The translations under genes and the position numbers were made by a program. Below the pieces are notes generated by a model. The model saw only the letters and a list, made by a program, of their open reading frames with translations, did no database searches and was not told the DNA's origin. From the NCBI GenBank assembly GCA_025153755.1, contig JAOALD010000001.1, positions 1,053,432 to 1,117,431 on the forward strand: DNA of 64,000 nucleotides, written 5' to 3'. This document shows, in pieces, positions 28,913-39,903 of the stretch; positions within the stretch are counted from its first letter, which is position 1; every line of letters begins with the position of its first letter. The DNA is from SAR92 clade bacterium H921 (GTDB taxonomy: Bacteria > Pseudomonadota > Gammaproteobacteria > Pseudomonadales > Porticoccaceae).

Positions 28913-29058
28913 AGGCTAGCAAGAGCATCACAAGAAGTAACTAGTAACACCAGCAACAAGATGTACACAGCGCGACCCGCGCTCAGCCAAATGTTTTTGG
29001 CAGGCTGTCCGGGCGTCTCTTGTTGATTTATCAAACCTCTCACTATTGGAGAACAGCA
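28913..29058 (+). promoter_or_regulatory. infC-rpmI spacer, possible L20-binding leader
   Basis: 146 bp with no ORF of note. In enterobacteria the same spacer and the region upstream hold the translational operator bound by L20. Short stems are possible (for example GCGCGACCCGCGC near 28970), but no specific operator fold could be established by eye. Confidence 0.25.
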
Positions 29059-29253
29059 ATGCCAAAAGCAAAAGTACACAGTGGAGCGGCAAAACGCTTC
29101 AAAAAAACGGCTTCGGGCTACAAGCATAAGCATCAGCATAAAAGCCATATCCTCACCAAAATGACTACTAAGCGCAAGCGTCAACTTCGTGGAACCAGCA
29201 TCCTCAATGCTGCTGATAAACCCCGTGTAGATCGCATGTTGCGAAACGTTTAA
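29059..29253 (+). CDS. rpmI: 50S ribosomal protein L35
   Basis: 64-residue, very basic large-subunit protein. Starting at the ATG at 29059 it reads [20 protein letters not shown], the standard L35 N-terminus; the frame is open 13 codons further up but that part is not conserved. TTGGAG lies 9 bp upstream. The end RVDRMLRNV is also typical. Confidence 0.95.
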   Translation: MPKAKVHSGAAKRFKKTASGYKHKHQHKSHILTKMTTKRKRQLRGTSILNAADKPRVDRMLRNV

Positions 29254-29286
29254 GTCACTTAACTAAATTTTTGGTAGGAGAGTATT

Positions 29287-29643
29287 ATGCCTAGAGTAAA
29301 ACGTGGTGTTGAAGCTAATCGTCGACACAAGAAAATTTTAAAGCAAGCCAAGGGTTATTACGGAGCGCGCAGCCGTGTTTATCGTGTAGCAGTTCAGGCT
29401 GTTACTAAAGCTGGTCAATATGCATATCGTGACCGTCGAGTTAAGAAGCGTACCTTCCGCAGACTTTGGATTGCTCGAATCAACGCACAGTCCCGTGTGG
29501 AAGGTCTGAGCTACAGCCGTTTAATCAATGGTCTGAGCAAAGCTGGAATCGTACTGGACCGTCGGGTACTTGCCGATTTGGCTGTACATGACAAAGCAGC
29601 TTTTGGTGCGGTAGTAAATCAAGCAAAAGCCGCCCTAGCTTAA
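29287..29643 (+). CDS. rplT: 50S ribosomal protein L20
   Basis: 118-residue early-assembly protein that also represses its own operon in many bacteria. It begins [20 protein letters not shown] and contains [13 protein letters not shown] and [21 protein letters not shown] precedes the ATG. A terminator follows before pheS. Confidence 0.97.
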   Translation: MPRVKRGVEANRRHKKILKQAKGYYGARSRVYRVAVQAVTKAGQYAYRDRRVKKRTFRRLWIARINAQSRVEGLSYSRLINGLSKAGIVLDRRVLADLAVHDKAAFGAVVNQAKAALA

Positions 29644-29707
29644 AAATTAAAATTTAGTTAAGCGCTTAAACTCGCCGCATTTACGCAACGAGGTACAAAG
29701 CGAATCG

Positions 29708-29745
29708 AATAGGGAAGGGGCTGTCGCTCTTTCCCTATTTTTTTA
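29708..29745 (+). terminator. Terminator / attenuator between rplT and pheS
   Basis: AATAGGGAA (29708-29716) pairs with TTCCCTATT (29731-29739), followed by a run of T to 29744. In E. coli pheST is controlled by attenuation at a similar place through the Phe-rich pheM peptide; I saw no Phe-rich leader ORF between 29644 and 29707, so this may simply separate the ribosomal genes from pheST. Confidence 0.8.
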
Positions 29746-29782
29746 TCAGTAATAAGATAGCCAACACAGAATAATGTGGTGA

Positions 29783-30802
<1,020 letters not shown>

Positions 30803-30815
30803 ACTGGGGTAATCT

Positions 30816-33212
30816 ATGAAATTCAGTGAATCCTGGTTGCGACAATCAGTAAATCCATCCATCTCTACCGCAGACCTAGTGGCGCAAGTGACTATGGCTG
30901 GCCTCGAGGTAGATGCTGTAGAGCCTGCGGCACCTGTTATGTCTGGGGTGATAGTGGGCGAAATTGTTGCAGTAGAGCAACATCCGGACGCTGACAAGTT
31001 GCGGGTCTGCCAGGTCGCCGGTGGCAGCGAGCAGGTGCAGGTAGTCTGTGGAGCACCCAATGCTAGAGTAGGGATCAAGGTGCCATTTGCGACTGTTGGT
31101 GCCAAACTTCCTGGCGATTTTAAAATCAAGAAGGCCAAACTGCGCGGCGTTGAATCCTTTGGCATGCTGTGTGCTCAAACCGAGCTTCAATTAGGTGAGG
31201 ATGACGATGGGCTGTGGGAGTTACCAGCAGATGCGCCAGTGGGTGCCGATCTGATCCACTACCTCGATCTTAACGACAATATTATTGAAGTAGATTTAAC
31301 CCCTAACCGCGGTGACTGTCTAAGTATCCGTGGTTTGGCTAGAGAAGTTGGTGTACTCAACAAGGCGGCGGTTGTGGAGCAAATCTGTGCGCCTGTGCCT
31401 GCGAGTAACGATGACAGGGTAGGAGTGACACTAGAAGCAGACAACGCCTGTGCGCGCTACGTGGGACGGGTTATTCGCGGTCTTGATCTTACTCAGCCAA
31501 CGCCCCAGTGGATGCAAGAGAAACTGCGTCGCAGTGGTGTACGCAGCCTGGGGCCGGCTGTTGATGTAACCAACTATGTGCTTCTCGAACTAGGTCAGCC
31601 CATGCATGCTTTCGACCTATCTAAGATTGACGGCGGCATTGTGGTGAGAATGGGGCGCGATGAAAAATTAACATTGCTCGACGACTCTGAGGTCACTCTT
31701 GCTACAGATACTCTGGTCATTGCCGATCAGAGTAAAGCCCTAGCTATGGCTGGCATTATGGGAGGTGATGAGTCTGCTGTTGGTGCTGAGACCACCGATA
31801 TCTTTTTTGAGAGCGCCTGGTTTAACCCCTTGGCAATCGCTGGCAAAGCGCGCAAATATGGCAAGCATACAGATTCATCGCATCGTTTTGAGCGAGGGGT
31901 AGATGCCTCACTGCAGGTAGATGCGATTGAGCGAGCAACGGCGCTTATGTTAGAGATTTGCGGCGGTAGCGCAGGTCCTGTTGTGGTTGAAGAGTCTGTC
32001 GAACATTTGCCTCAGCCCGCGACTATTACTTTGCGCGACAATAAACTTGCCCAGCAATTGGGCGTCTCAATTGCTTCAGCCGATGTGGATGACATGTTGG
32101 CAAGATTGGGGCTGTCACTGTTAGAGCGCAATGAAGCTGGCGCAATCTGGTTAGCCCCGAGTTGGCGCTTTGATTTAACGATTGAGCAGGATCTGATTGA
32201 AGAAGTCGCTCGCATTTATGGCTATAACAATTTGCCTACCTCGACACCTAGCATGGCACTGGAGTTGCAAGCTAATCCAGAAACCATTCAGGGCTTAGCG
32301 GCATTTAGAGACAACCTGGTAGCAAGGGGCTACCAAGAAGCGGTTACCTATAGCTTTGTTGACCCTGCTATGCAGAGGATGATCGACCCTGATGTGACGC
32401 CAGTGGCGTTGGCCAACCCCATTTCTGCCGATATGGCGGTGATGCGCACCAGTCTTTGGGCTGGGCTATTGCAGACGGCAATCCACAACCTGAATCGCCA
32501 ACAGAGCCGTGTACGTATTTTTGAAGCCGGCCAATGTTTTGTTCCTGCCGCGGATAAACAGGTCGATTCAGTTTTGGGTCTAGCTCAGAATATGGCGCTG
32601 GCGGGATTAATCTGTGGCACGCGAGCCCCAGTCGGTTGGACGGGCAGTAAAGACAAGGTAGATTTTTACGATATTAAGGGTGATCTTGAGTCACTACTCA
32701 ATATCACAGGGCTCGAGACCGAGTTTGCCTTTGGTGCTGCTACGCATCCAGCCTTGCACCCTGGCCAGTGTGCGGCGCTAACCCGCAAAGATCAGCAGAT
32801 CGGTTGGGTGGGCCAGTTGCACCCAAAACTTCAGGCTGATCTGGGCTTAAATACTGCTGTATATCTCTTTCAGGTAAATATTGATCATTTAGCGCCAAGT
32901 AGACTTCCGAAACACAAAGAAGTAAGCAAGTTCCCCGAAGTTAGCCGTGATTTAGCGTTTTTTGTCGACAATTCGGTTGCGTCAGCAGACCTGGTTGCAG
33001 CCGCGACAGCGGTGGCAGGTGAGCAGATGGCTAATTTAAAGTTATTTGATGTTTATCACAGCAAAGATGTTGAAAACAAAGGGAAAAGTGTTGCTTTAGG
33101 CTTGACGTTTCAGCACAGTTCACGCACCCTTACAGACGAAGAGATAAATCAGGCAATAGACCGGGTAGTAACAGAGCTCGGTAATAAATTTAAGGCCCAA
33201 CTTAGGAGCTGA
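30816..33212 (+). CDS. pheT: Phenylalanyl-tRNA synthetase beta subunit
   Basis: 798 residues. The N-terminal tRNA-binding domain (about 39-150) shows EQHPDADKLRVCQV and SFGMLCAQTEL. B3/B4 editing regions and the B5 domain follow, with RFERGVDAS and LIEEVARIYGYNNLP, and the C-terminal FDX-ACB anticodon domain has KFPEVSRDLAFFVD. No truncation. ihfA follows 48 bp later, the order found throughout the gammaproteobacteria. Confidence 0.97.
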   Translation: MKFSESWLRQSVNPSISTADLVAQVTMAGLEVDAVEPAAPVMSGVIVGEIVAVEQHPDADKLRVCQVAGGSEQVQVVCGAPNARVGIKVPFATVGAKLPGDFKIKKAKLRGVESFGMLCAQTELQLGEDDDGLWELPADAPVGADLIHYLDLNDNIIEVDLTPNRGDCLSIRGLAREVGVLNKAAVVEQICAPVPASNDDRVGVTLEADNACARYVGRVIRGLDLTQPTPQWMQEKLRRSGVRSLGPAVDVTNYVLLELGQPMHAFDLSKIDGGIVVRMGRDEKLTLLDDSEVTLATDTLVIADQSKALAMAGIMGGDESAVGAETTDIFFESAWFNPLAIAGKARKYGKHTDSSHRFERGVDASLQVDAIERATALMLEICGGSAGPVVVEESVEHLPQPATITLRDNKLAQQLGVSIASADVDDMLARLGLSLLERNEAGAIWLAPSWRFDLTIEQDLIEEVARIYGYNNLPTSTPSMALELQANPETIQGLAAFRDNLVARGYQEAVTYSFVDPAMQRMIDPDVTPVALANPISADMAVMRTSLWAGLLQTAIHNLNRQQSRVRIFEAGQCFVPAADKQVDSVLGLAQNMALAGLICGTRAPVGWTGSKDKVDFYDIKGDLESLLNITGLETEFAFGAATHPALHPGQCAALTRKDQQIGWVGQLHPKLQADLGLNTAVYLFQVNIDHLAPSRLPKHKEVSKFPEVSRDLAFFVDNSVASADLVAAATAVAGEQMANLKLFDVYHSKDVENKGKSVALGLTFQHSSRTLTDEEINQAIDRVVTELGNKFKAQLRS

Positions 33213-33260
33213 CCTTTTTAAGGGGTCATCCTTGTGGCCTAACCTTTAAGGTAATAATAA

Positions 33261-33560
33261 ATGGGTGCTCTGACCAAAGCAGATCTGGCAGAAATGTTAT
33301 TCGAGGAGCTTGGCCTCAACAAAAGAGAGGCCAAAGAGATCGTTGAGATGTTTTACAGCGAGATTAGCGCCGCGCTAGAAAGAAACGATCAGGTTAAGCT
33401 GTCTGGGTTTGGAAACTTTGAGCTTCGCGATAAGAAAAGCCGACCTGGCAGAAACCCCAAGACCGGTGAAGAAATCCCCATATCTGCACGACGCGTAGTT
33501 ACCTTTAAGCCAGGGCAAAAGTTAAAGGCACGAGTAGAGAGTCATGCTGGAACCAAGTAA
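33261..33560 (+). CDS. ihfA: Integration host factor alpha subunit
   Basis: DNA-bending nucleoid protein, partner of IhfB. 99 residues: [29 protein letters not shown], then [37 protein letters not shown], where the RNPKTG beta-arm intercalates into DNA. TAAGGTAATAATA precedes the ATG. Its end overlaps the start of the MerR-type gene by 17 bp, so both are expressed together. Confidence 0.97.
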   Translation: MGALTKADLAEMLFEELGLNKREAKEIVEMFYSEISAALERNDQVKLSGFGNFELRDKKSRPGRNPKTGEEIPISARRVVTFKPGQKLKARVESHAGTK

Positions 33561-33903
33561 CAATAATCAACTTCCAACAATTCCGGGAAAACGCTATTTT
33601 ACCATCGGAGAGGTGAGCGAACTCTGTGGCGTTAAGCCCCATGTGTTGCGCTATTGGGAACAGGAGTTTCCGACCCTAAGCCCAGTTAAGCGCCGAGGAA
33701 ATCGCCGGTACTACCAGCGTCCAGATGTTATATTGATTCGTCAGATTCGATCCCTGCTTTACGAAGAGGGCTTTACTATTACAGGTGCACGCCAACGACT
33801 AGAGGGTGAAACCAAGCAGGAACAAACACCCTACAAGCAACTTCTTGATCAAACCATTATTGAGCTCGAAGAGGTTTTAGCGGCACTGAACAACGACCAG
33901 TAA
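33544..33903 (+). CDS. MerR-family transcriptional regulator
   Basis: 119 residues with an N-terminal MerR winged helix: [43 protein letters not shown]. The C-terminal half is short and coiled-coil-like (about 85-118) and has no Cys pair or ligand domain. The gene is fixed behind ihfA in many gammaproteobacteria; the target is unknown. It overlaps ihfA by 17 bp. Confidence 0.92.
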   Translation: MLEPSNNNQLPTIPGKRYFTIGEVSELCGVKPHVLRYWEQEFPTLSPVKRRGNRRYYQRPDVILIRQIRSLLYEEGFTITGARQRLEGETKQEQTPYKQLLDQTIIELEEVLAALNNDQ

Positions 33904-34148
33904 AATCTACTTCTAATCCCCTCATTTTATGGTGAAAAGGGCGCCTAATGCCTTTGATTATGCCGAAAAACGAAACTTGGAATATGACCAGCTAGGGTGC
34001 TGCAATGGAGCGGTGGTGGTAGAGGGCCTTTATCAACACATTTGTTAGGTCAAGACAGGCTTTGTCTAGTTTTCTCTATCAAAACATCTATCTACCTGAA
34101 ATTATCAGATTCCATTTACTTAACAGTTGCCCTTACTCACTATTGTGG

Positions 34149-34176
34149 TTGCAAAAGCATTTCGCGCCTGTATGAT
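34149..34176 (+). promoter_or_regulatory. Promoter of tRNA-Pro
   Basis: TTGCAA (34149-34154), 16 bp, TATGAT (34171-34176). Transcription would begin near 34183, a few bases before the mature tRNA at 34190. Confidence 0.6.
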
Positions 34177-34186
34177 TGCCACCTGA

Positions 34187-34266
<80 letters not shown>

Positions 34267-34297
34267 ACTTTTTTCCCGTTATAAATCAATGGGTTAT

Positions 34298-34351
34298 AGA
34301 CCCCCAAAGCACAACACTTCTAGTGTTATTTACCCAGTGCTTCTTGGGTCT
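34298..34351. other. Long interrupted hairpin just after tRNA-Pro
   Basis: AGACCC (34298-34303) pairs with GGGTCT (34346-34351), AAGCAC (34307-34312) with GTGCTT (34337-34342), and inside that AACACT (34313-34318) with AGTGTT (34322-34327). No T run follows on the plus strand, so it is not a plain terminator. It could be a recombination-associated palindrome or an RNA structure. Confidence 0.4.
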
Positions 34352-34380
34352 GATTTGTGCAGATAAACTAGTGTAGTGGC

Positions 34381-34569
34381 CTAGAAGAAATTATCTATTC
34401 TAGCGCTCACTTCACGCGCTCTATGCTGACTATTTTTCACATCGCGTCTACACGCATCAAGGCTTTTCCAACCACCAACCATTGCAATATCATCGAGGTC
34501 TGCTTCGGCCTTATTCAGCCGTGTTGCAGAGATGTGTGGTAGCGTGTGATAGGGCGCGCTATCCAGATC
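34381..34569 (-). pseudogene. Remnant of a tyrosine recombinase (integrase) C-terminus
   Basis: The minus-strand frame between the stop at 34570-34572 and the stop at 34381-34383 has no start codon. It contains YHTLPHISATRLNKAEADL and IAMVGGWKSLDACRR, resembling the box II of tyrosine recombinases, which usually reads LRHT.ATRL.EAG..L..I....GHKSL....RY. The catalytic Arg of the LRH box is Pro here and the nucleophile Tyr position is Asp, so it would be inactive. Its place 115 bp behind a tRNA fits an old integration site. The match is by eye only and the upstream half is not recognisable. Confidence 0.4.
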
Positions 34570-35040
34570 TCAGAAAATCTTTATCAAATTCCGCATCATT
34601 CTTCTTACCTCTAAACCTTGCACTCCCAGCATAAAACTTGATATCCCGCGTACAAATATCTTTTCACAAAGATGCAAAGCTAATCGGCTTATCAAGGTGC
34701 TATGTATCAGTATGGAAAAAGGCTTACTCAGATGATAGTTGCGGATGTTTTTAAGCCAGCGCACTATGATCCTTGCGTCACTTGGTTGGCCCCATGTGAT
34801 GAAGTCGGACCTTTAATGTGTGGGTTTTATAAAAATTCAACGGGTGGTTCGTTTAAAACTATTCCGCTTTCAGTGTTATGAGAGTAACTGATTATAAAAA
34901 GTGCTATAAAGTGCAAGGAACTTGGACAAAACAAGCTATTGAGTGGTGGCTAGAATATTTCCAAATTTTAAATAAGCGCACCTAATTGAGTATGTGTGGC
35001 TCGGATTTTTATAGGTAAGGAACTGCATGTATATCCGTCA
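34570..35040. other. Decayed or unassigned DNA between tRNA-Pro and the glycan locus
   Basis: AT-rich stretch with only short frames. On the minus strand 34570-34764 is open for 64 codons. On the plus strand a 59-codon frame (34702-34881, starting MYQYGKRLTQMIV) overlaps by ATGA with a 35-codon frame (34878-34985, starting MRVTDYKKCYK). None has a good ribosome site or a family I recognise. Together with the integrase remnant this looks like the worn-down end of a mobile island. Confidence 0.4.
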
Positions 35041-36693
35041 TTAGCGAGTGCAGATAAAACTGCAAGGTTCAAGGGTAACCTCAGTTGTTGTGCTGGCAGA
35101 GAAATTTTCAATATGGACCGCCTCACTACATAAACTCACTGTGGTCCCCACTGGTGAAACTGTCTCGGTAGAGGATCCCAAGTTGAAATACATTTGCATC
35201 TGGGCTTCTTTGTACTCCCTTTCAAAGGCAAGGATATTATGACCGTGATCGAGAAATTTAATAGTTCCCCACTTCATACAGTCGTGTGTGCCGCGCCAGT
35301 GCAAAAAGTTGCGATAAAAGTTGAGCACCGAATGTGGATCATTTTCCTGATCAAAAACACTGCGTGTTTTATGCTCAGAAGGAATTGGTAGCCAAGGCGA
35401 GGCATCGGAAAAGCCCATATTGGGCATTGTTGGGTTCCATGGTATCGGTGTCCGACAACCGTCACGACCTTTAAAGTCCGGCCAAAACTCAAGGCCGAAG
35501 GGATCCTGTAGTTGCTCAAATTCGATGCTCGCCTCAGTCAGACCAAGCTCTTCACCTTGGTAGGTGCAGATGGTTCCACGGAGGCAGCCGAGTAGGGCAA
35601 TTAATAATTTAGCCACTTTTTCTTGGTTCTGTGGTGGATTAAACGTATTGCCCCATCGTGATACCACACGCGCAACATCGTGGTTGCTTACCGCCCAACA
35701 GGGCCAGCTATTACTACATTGTTGTTCCACACTCGCCACTGTTGAGCGGATATATTCAGCGGAAAAATCATCGGCTAACAATTCAAAGTTATAACCCATG
35801 TGCAAACGTCTGCTACCGTCGGTGTATTCGGCCATTGTCTTCAAAGAGTCTTCGGAGTTTATCTCTCCCAGAGACATTGTTCCTGGGTAGCGATCTAGGA
35901 GGCAACGCAAGCTCTCGATAAACGCTATATTTTCTGGTCGCGTATTATCGAAATAATGATATTGCGCTGCGTAGGGGTTATTCGCAGAAAAACCTCGGCC
36001 GGTTCGCTCAGCTACGGGTTTGGGAGGATTACTGCGCAGTTGGCTATCATGAAAACAGAAATTGATTGCATCTAGACGCACGCCATCGACATCGCGTTGC
36101 AACCAATACTCCACCTCGGCAAGCATCTGCTTACGGACCTCGGAACAGTGATAATTCAGATCTGGTTGGCTGACAAGGAAATTGTGTAGATAATATTGCC
36201 CTCGTACTTCATCCCATTGCCATGCAGACCCACCAAAAATAGACAGCCAGTTATTTGGTGGCTGACCATCTTCTGTTGCATCAGCCCACACATACCAATC
36301 TGCTTTCGAGTTGGTTTTGTTCAGGCGGCTCTCTTTAAACCATTGATGTTGATCTGAGGTGTGGCTGAGAACTTGATCAATAATGACTTTAAGATTTAGT
36401 TCATGGGCGCGGCGGATTAATGCTTCAAAGTCTTGGTTGCAGCCAAAAATAGGATCCACATTGCGATAGTCACTGACGTCATAACCAAAATCTTTCATTG
36501 GTGATTCAAAAAAGGGAGAGATCCAGATTGCTTCTACACCGAGATTGGCGATGTACTCAAGCTTTTCAGTGATACCGGGAATGTCACCAATACCATCGCC
36601 GTTACTATCTTTTAAGCTACGCGGATACACCTGATAAATGACTGAGCCACGCCACCATTCATGGGAGAGTTGAGGATTTTGTATGTTACCCAT
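35041..36693 (-). CDS. GH13 alpha-glucosidase (oligo-1,6-glucosidase-like), cytoplasmic
   Basis: 550 residues without signal peptide. It starts with WWRGSVIYQVYPRSLKDSNGDGIGDIPGI, the usual GH13 start, followed by the calcium-site-like DGNGDG variant. The catalytic nucleophile is in VDGVRLDAINF, the acid/base in MSLGEINSE, and the third carboxylate in AVSNHDVARV. It would release glucose from short imported alpha-glucosides. It is divergent from the TonB-receptor gene, and a copy of the repeated operator-like word lies 119 bp upstream of its start. Confidence 0.92.
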   Translation of the reverse strand: MGNIQNPQLSHEWWRGSVIYQVYPRSLKDSNGDGIGDIPGITEKLEYIANLGVEAIWISPFFESPMKDFGYDVSDYRNVDPIFGCNQDFEALIRRAHELNLKVIIDQVLSHTSDQHQWFKESRLNKTNSKADWYVWADATEDGQPPNNWLSIFGGSAWQWDEVRGQYYLHNFLVSQPDLNYHCSEVRKQMLAEVEYWLQRDVDGVRLDAINFCFHDSQLRSNPPKPVAERTGRGFSANNPYAAQYHYFDNTRPENIAFIESLRCLLDRYPGTMSLGEINSEDSLKTMAEYTDGSRRLHMGYNFELLADDFSAEYIRSTVASVEQQCSNSWPCWAVSNHDVARVVSRWGNTFNPPQNQEKVAKLLIALLGCLRGTICTYQGEELGLTEASIEFEQLQDPFGLEFWPDFKGRDGCRTPIPWNPTMPNMGFSDASPWLPIPSEHKTRSVFDQENDPHSVLNFYRNFLHWRGTHDCMKWGTIKFLDHGHNILAFEREYKEAQMQMYFNLGSSTETVSPVGTTVSLCSEAVHIENFSASTTTEVTLEPCSFICTR

Positions 36694-36811
36694 AATGATC
36701 TATCGCATGTCAAAAGTCAGATGTCAGTAGCCTCGTGAACGTATTAAAGCGAAACGATGCCGGTTATGTCACGGTATGAAACGCTATCTCGAACCTTTGA
36801 GGCAACCCTAT

Positions 36812-36826
36812 GCATACCTATTCATT
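36812..36826 (+). promoter_or_regulatory. Operator-like word, copy 1
   Basis: GCATACCTATTCATT, differing at one base from the copy at 41432 and at two from the inverse of the copy at 36948. It lies in the intergenic region between the divergent GH13 and TonB-receptor genes. A binding site for the LacI-type regulator of this locus is the simplest reading. Confidence 0.45.
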
Positions 36827-36937
36827 GCTGGAAATTGACTGAAATTTTTTAAATATGGCAAATTAAATAAAAAAGTGATAGGCAAAACAATGAGTTAAAT
36901 GTCTTTCGGATGTGGGTAATAAATTTGGCCGGTTGTG

Positions 36938-36966
36938 TTGACTGGTAAATGAATACGTATGTAATC
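36938..36966 (+). promoter_or_regulatory. TonB-receptor promoter containing operator-like word copy 2
   Basis: TTGACT (36938-36943) is a near-consensus -35, with a weak -10 (GTAATC, 36961-36966) 17 bp downstream. The spacer carries AATGAATACGTATGT (36948-36962), the inverse of the word at 36812 and 41432, around a palindromic ATACGTAT. A repressor bound here would block RNA polymerase directly. Confidence 0.5.
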
Positions 36967-37048
36967 GCTTGTGGAGTTTTAATCGCTGACGGTATTCTTG
37001 ATTGCGTTACAAAACAAAAATACATTAACTCTGATGATCGGGGGATTT

Positions 37049-39808
37049 ATGATACATAAGAAAACTTTTCAGCATTCCAAGCTAGCCACAGGAATCTCTG
37101 TGGCGCTGGTTATGTCTGGAGGCCTTTTAGCAACACAGTCTAGCGCTCAGGAAGAAGCACTGATTGAAGAAGTGATTGTTACGTCGGGCTTCCGCAAAAG
37201 CATTATTGATTCAGTCGAGGCTAAACGTAACAGTAGCTCGGTAATCGAATCTATCTCAGCAGAAGATATTGGCAAATTGCCTGATTCAAGCATTGCTGAG
37301 TCATTGGCTCGTCTGCCTGGTTTAGCTGCGCAGCGCCTGGATGGCCGTGCTAGCCGAATTACCATACGTGGTTTTGGTGAAAATGAGAGTGCGACTACTT
37401 TTAATGGTCGTGAGCAGGTGTCTATCAGTGATAACCGAGGTGTTGAGTTCGATCTCTATCCATCGGAAATCATGGCCGGTGCCGATGTCTACAAAACGCC
37501 CGATGCCAGCCTTGAAGCCGAAGGTATTGCGGGTGTTGTCAACATGCGCACTATTCGTCCTCTGGAAGCAGAGCGTCGCCTTCAACTGAAGGCTGAGCTG
37601 GAACATAATGGTCTTGGCAAACTTAACCCTGACGGTGATGACAATGGTGTAAGTGGTACTTTCTCATGGGTCGAGCATTTTGCTGATGAAACTATTGGTG
37701 TTGCTTTTGCTTACTCTGCGATGAGCTCGCCCAATCAAGAAAATCGTTGGAATTCATGGGGTTTCCCAGATAAGGATGTCGACGGCACTAACTATGCGAT
37801 CCTCGGTGGCGCTAAGCCTTTCGTCCGCTCTTCAACGCTTGATCGTGATTCGGCTATGTTGGTGGTCGAAATAGAGCCCAGTGATACGTTACGCATTGTT
37901 ACTGATGCGCTCTATGTTGACTTCTCAGATCAAAAGATCCTTCGTGGAATTGAAGTTCCTTTTGCTTGGGGTCAGGGCAGTCAAGATCCAGATTCCTTCG
38001 TTATTGATTCTGCAAGTGGTCTGATTACATCGGCTGTTACCGAAGGTCAGCGCGTTGTTGTACGCAATGACTATGAGGAGCGCAATGCTAAGCTCAAGTC
38101 TTTCGGTTTTAATGCTGAGCTCGATTACAGCGACTCTTTGACCTTTGAATTTGATGTCAGCCACTCCCAGGTTGATCGTCAGATCTATAGCCTAGAAAGC
38201 TACGCAGGTACTGGACGTGGTGATGCGGAAGGCGCTCCTGATACCATCGGATATACCCTGAAGCCAGACGGTGCCGGTGCGATTTTTGATCCGGGCTTAG
38301 ATTACAGCGACAACAGCCTTATCTTACTAGGTGGTCCATTGACCTGGGGTTGGCAGAGTTCTCTTAACGAGAAGTTTGGGGCGACTGGAACGGAGTATGA
38401 AAACGCCGCACAGGATGGCTTCCTTAACGCACCTGAGATTGATGATGAACTCACTGCATTGAAGTTTGCAGCCAAGCAGGTAGTCGATGCTGGAGCAATC
38501 AGCGATATCGAGTATGGTGTATCTTATCGTGATCGAACCAAGAGTAAGCTGTCTGACGGTTATTTTATGACTCTAACTGCATTTCCTAGTATGTTGCCGG
38601 TGCCTACCGAATACGATCTAGGCTCTGTATCTCTAGACTTCATTGGTATGGGCGACATGATCGCTTACAACCCAATGGCGATGATTCGTGATGGACGCTA
38701 CTCTCTGACTCAAGAGACTGCAAATCATGCGACTAACTCTTGGGAGGTTAGCGAAGAGGTGATTTCGCTGTTTGCCATGGCTAATATTGATACTGAGTTC
38801 GCAGGCATGCCGCTGTCAGGTAATGTTGGTATTCGTTACGTGCGAACTGAGCAGTCTTCGCGCGGAAATGCAGTTGAGCCTGATGGCATTGTTGTACAAA
38901 ACGTCAGTCATGACTACAGCAATATTTTGCCTAGTTTGAATCTGAAGCTGGAGCTTGATGATACTCAGTCGCTACGTTTTGGTGCTGCCAAGACAATGTC
39001 TCGCCCACGTATGGACGAAATGAATGCATCATTTAGCGTCACCGCGAGCCCAACGCCAGATGAGAATGGAAACTATATCTCCGCCAACGGTGGTAATACT
39101 TCTCTAGAGCCGAAGGAGGCTCTGGGTGTTGATTTGACCTATGAGAACTACTTTAGTGAAGAAGGCTACTTTTCTGTCGCATTGTTCTGGAAGGATCTCG
39201 ATCAGTGGATCTTTGATGGTAACAGCCAGATTGATGTTTCAGATTACCTCGCTGCGGCCAATGCCGTGACAGCTAATGGTAGCACCTCTGCTACTGTCTA
39301 CGGTAAGGTCAATGGCGGTGACGGTACCCTCAAAGGTTATGAGGTTTCTTTGTCGCTACCGCTGAGCATGCTCAGTGAGAGCCTTGACGGTTGGGGCTTG
39401 ATTGCCAGCCATACTGGGGTTTCGTCTGATATAAACACTCCTGATGGTAACGAATACCAATTGCCGGGTTTATCAGACAGCATTCAGAATGCAACGGTAT
39501 ACTATGAGAAGAATGGTCTGCAGTTGCGAGCGAGTATGCGCAAGCGAGATGACTTTAAAGGTGAAGTATACGGCCTTGGCTTCAGCACCAATCAGGTGGA
39601 TATTCTCGGTGAAACTATCGTCGATGCACAGATTGCTTACGACTTTGGCGATGCGGGTATTTCAGGTCTGGAGGGGTTGAGTGTTTATCTGCAGGGTTCT
39701 AACTTGACCGACGAGCCCTTTATCTCGACTCAGGGCTCTGCGCTGAAAACCAGAGACTACCAGGATTATGGTAAGAACTATCGTCTGGGCTTTAGCTACA
39801 TGTTCTAA
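37049..39808 (+). CDS. TonB-dependent receptor for a glycan (CarbO-type)
   Basis: 919 residues from the ATG at 37049, chosen because GGGGGA sits just before it and a signal peptide follows directly (MIHKKTFQHSKLATGISVAL ... SSAQ). The frame is open 17 codons further up. After the signal peptide come a TonB-box-like IEEVIVTSGF, the plug (about 45-190, with IGKLPDSSIAESLARLPG and RLDGRASRITIRGFGENES) and a long beta-barrel ending YGKNYRLGFSYMF with a C-terminal Phe, as in outer-membrane proteins. It should bring alpha-glucan or related oligosaccharides into the periplasm. First gene of the plus-strand glycan locus; a strong hairpin follows. Confidence 0.93.
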   Translation: MIHKKTFQHSKLATGISVALVMSGGLLATQSSAQEEALIEEVIVTSGFRKSIIDSVEAKRNSSSVIESISAEDIGKLPDSSIAESLARLPGLAAQRLDGRASRITIRGFGENESATTFNGREQVSISDNRGVEFDLYPSEIMAGADVYKTPDASLEAEGIAGVVNMRTIRPLEAERRLQLKAELEHNGLGKLNPDGDDNGVSGTFSWVEHFADETIGVAFAYSAMSSPNQENRWNSWGFPDKDVDGTNYAILGGAKPFVRSSTLDRDSAMLVVEIEPSDTLRIVTDALYVDFSDQKILRGIEVPFAWGQGSQDPDSFVIDSASGLITSAVTEGQRVVVRNDYEERNAKLKSFGFNAELDYSDSLTFEFDVSHSQVDRQIYSLESYAGTGRGDAEGAPDTIGYTLKPDGAGAIFDPGLDYSDNSLILLGGPLTWGWQSSLNEKFGATGTEYENAAQDGFLNAPEIDDELTALKFAAKQVVDAGAISDIEYGVSYRDRTKSKLSDGYFMTLTAFPSMLPVPTEYDLGSVSLDFIGMGDMIAYNPMAMIRDGRYSLTQETANHATNSWEVSEEVISLFAMANIDTEFAGMPLSGNVGIRYVRTEQSSRGNAVEPDGIVVQNVSHDYSNILPSLNLKLELDDTQSLRFGAAKTMSRPRMDEMNASFSVTASPTPDENGNYISANGGNTSLEPKEALGVDLTYENYFSEEGYFSVALFWKDLDQWIFDGNSQIDVSDYLAAANAVTANGSTSATVYGKVNGGDGTLKGYEVSLSLPLSMLSESLDGWGLIASHTGVSSDINTPDGNEYQLPGLSDSIQNATVYYEKNGLQLRASMRKRDDFKGEVYGLGFSTNQVDILGETIVDAQIAYDFGDAGISGLEGLSVYLQGSNLTDEPFISTQGSALKTRDYQDYGKNYRLGFSYMF

Positions 39809-39854
39809 GTCTGTTTTGGGGCGATCTGTTCTGAAACTAAAACGGTAGTAAACT

Positions 39855-39892
39855 AAAGCCCCTGCAAGGCATGATCGCAGGGGCTTTTTTTT
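39855..39892 (+). terminator. Terminator after the TonB-receptor gene
   Basis: AAAGCCCCTGC (39855-39865) pairs perfectly with GCAGGGGCTTT (39877-39887), followed by T to 39892. It lies directly upstream of the halogenase ribosome site, so it would lower expression of the downstream enzymes relative to the receptor. Confidence 0.9.
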
Positions 39893-39903
39893 GGGGAGAT
39901 GAA

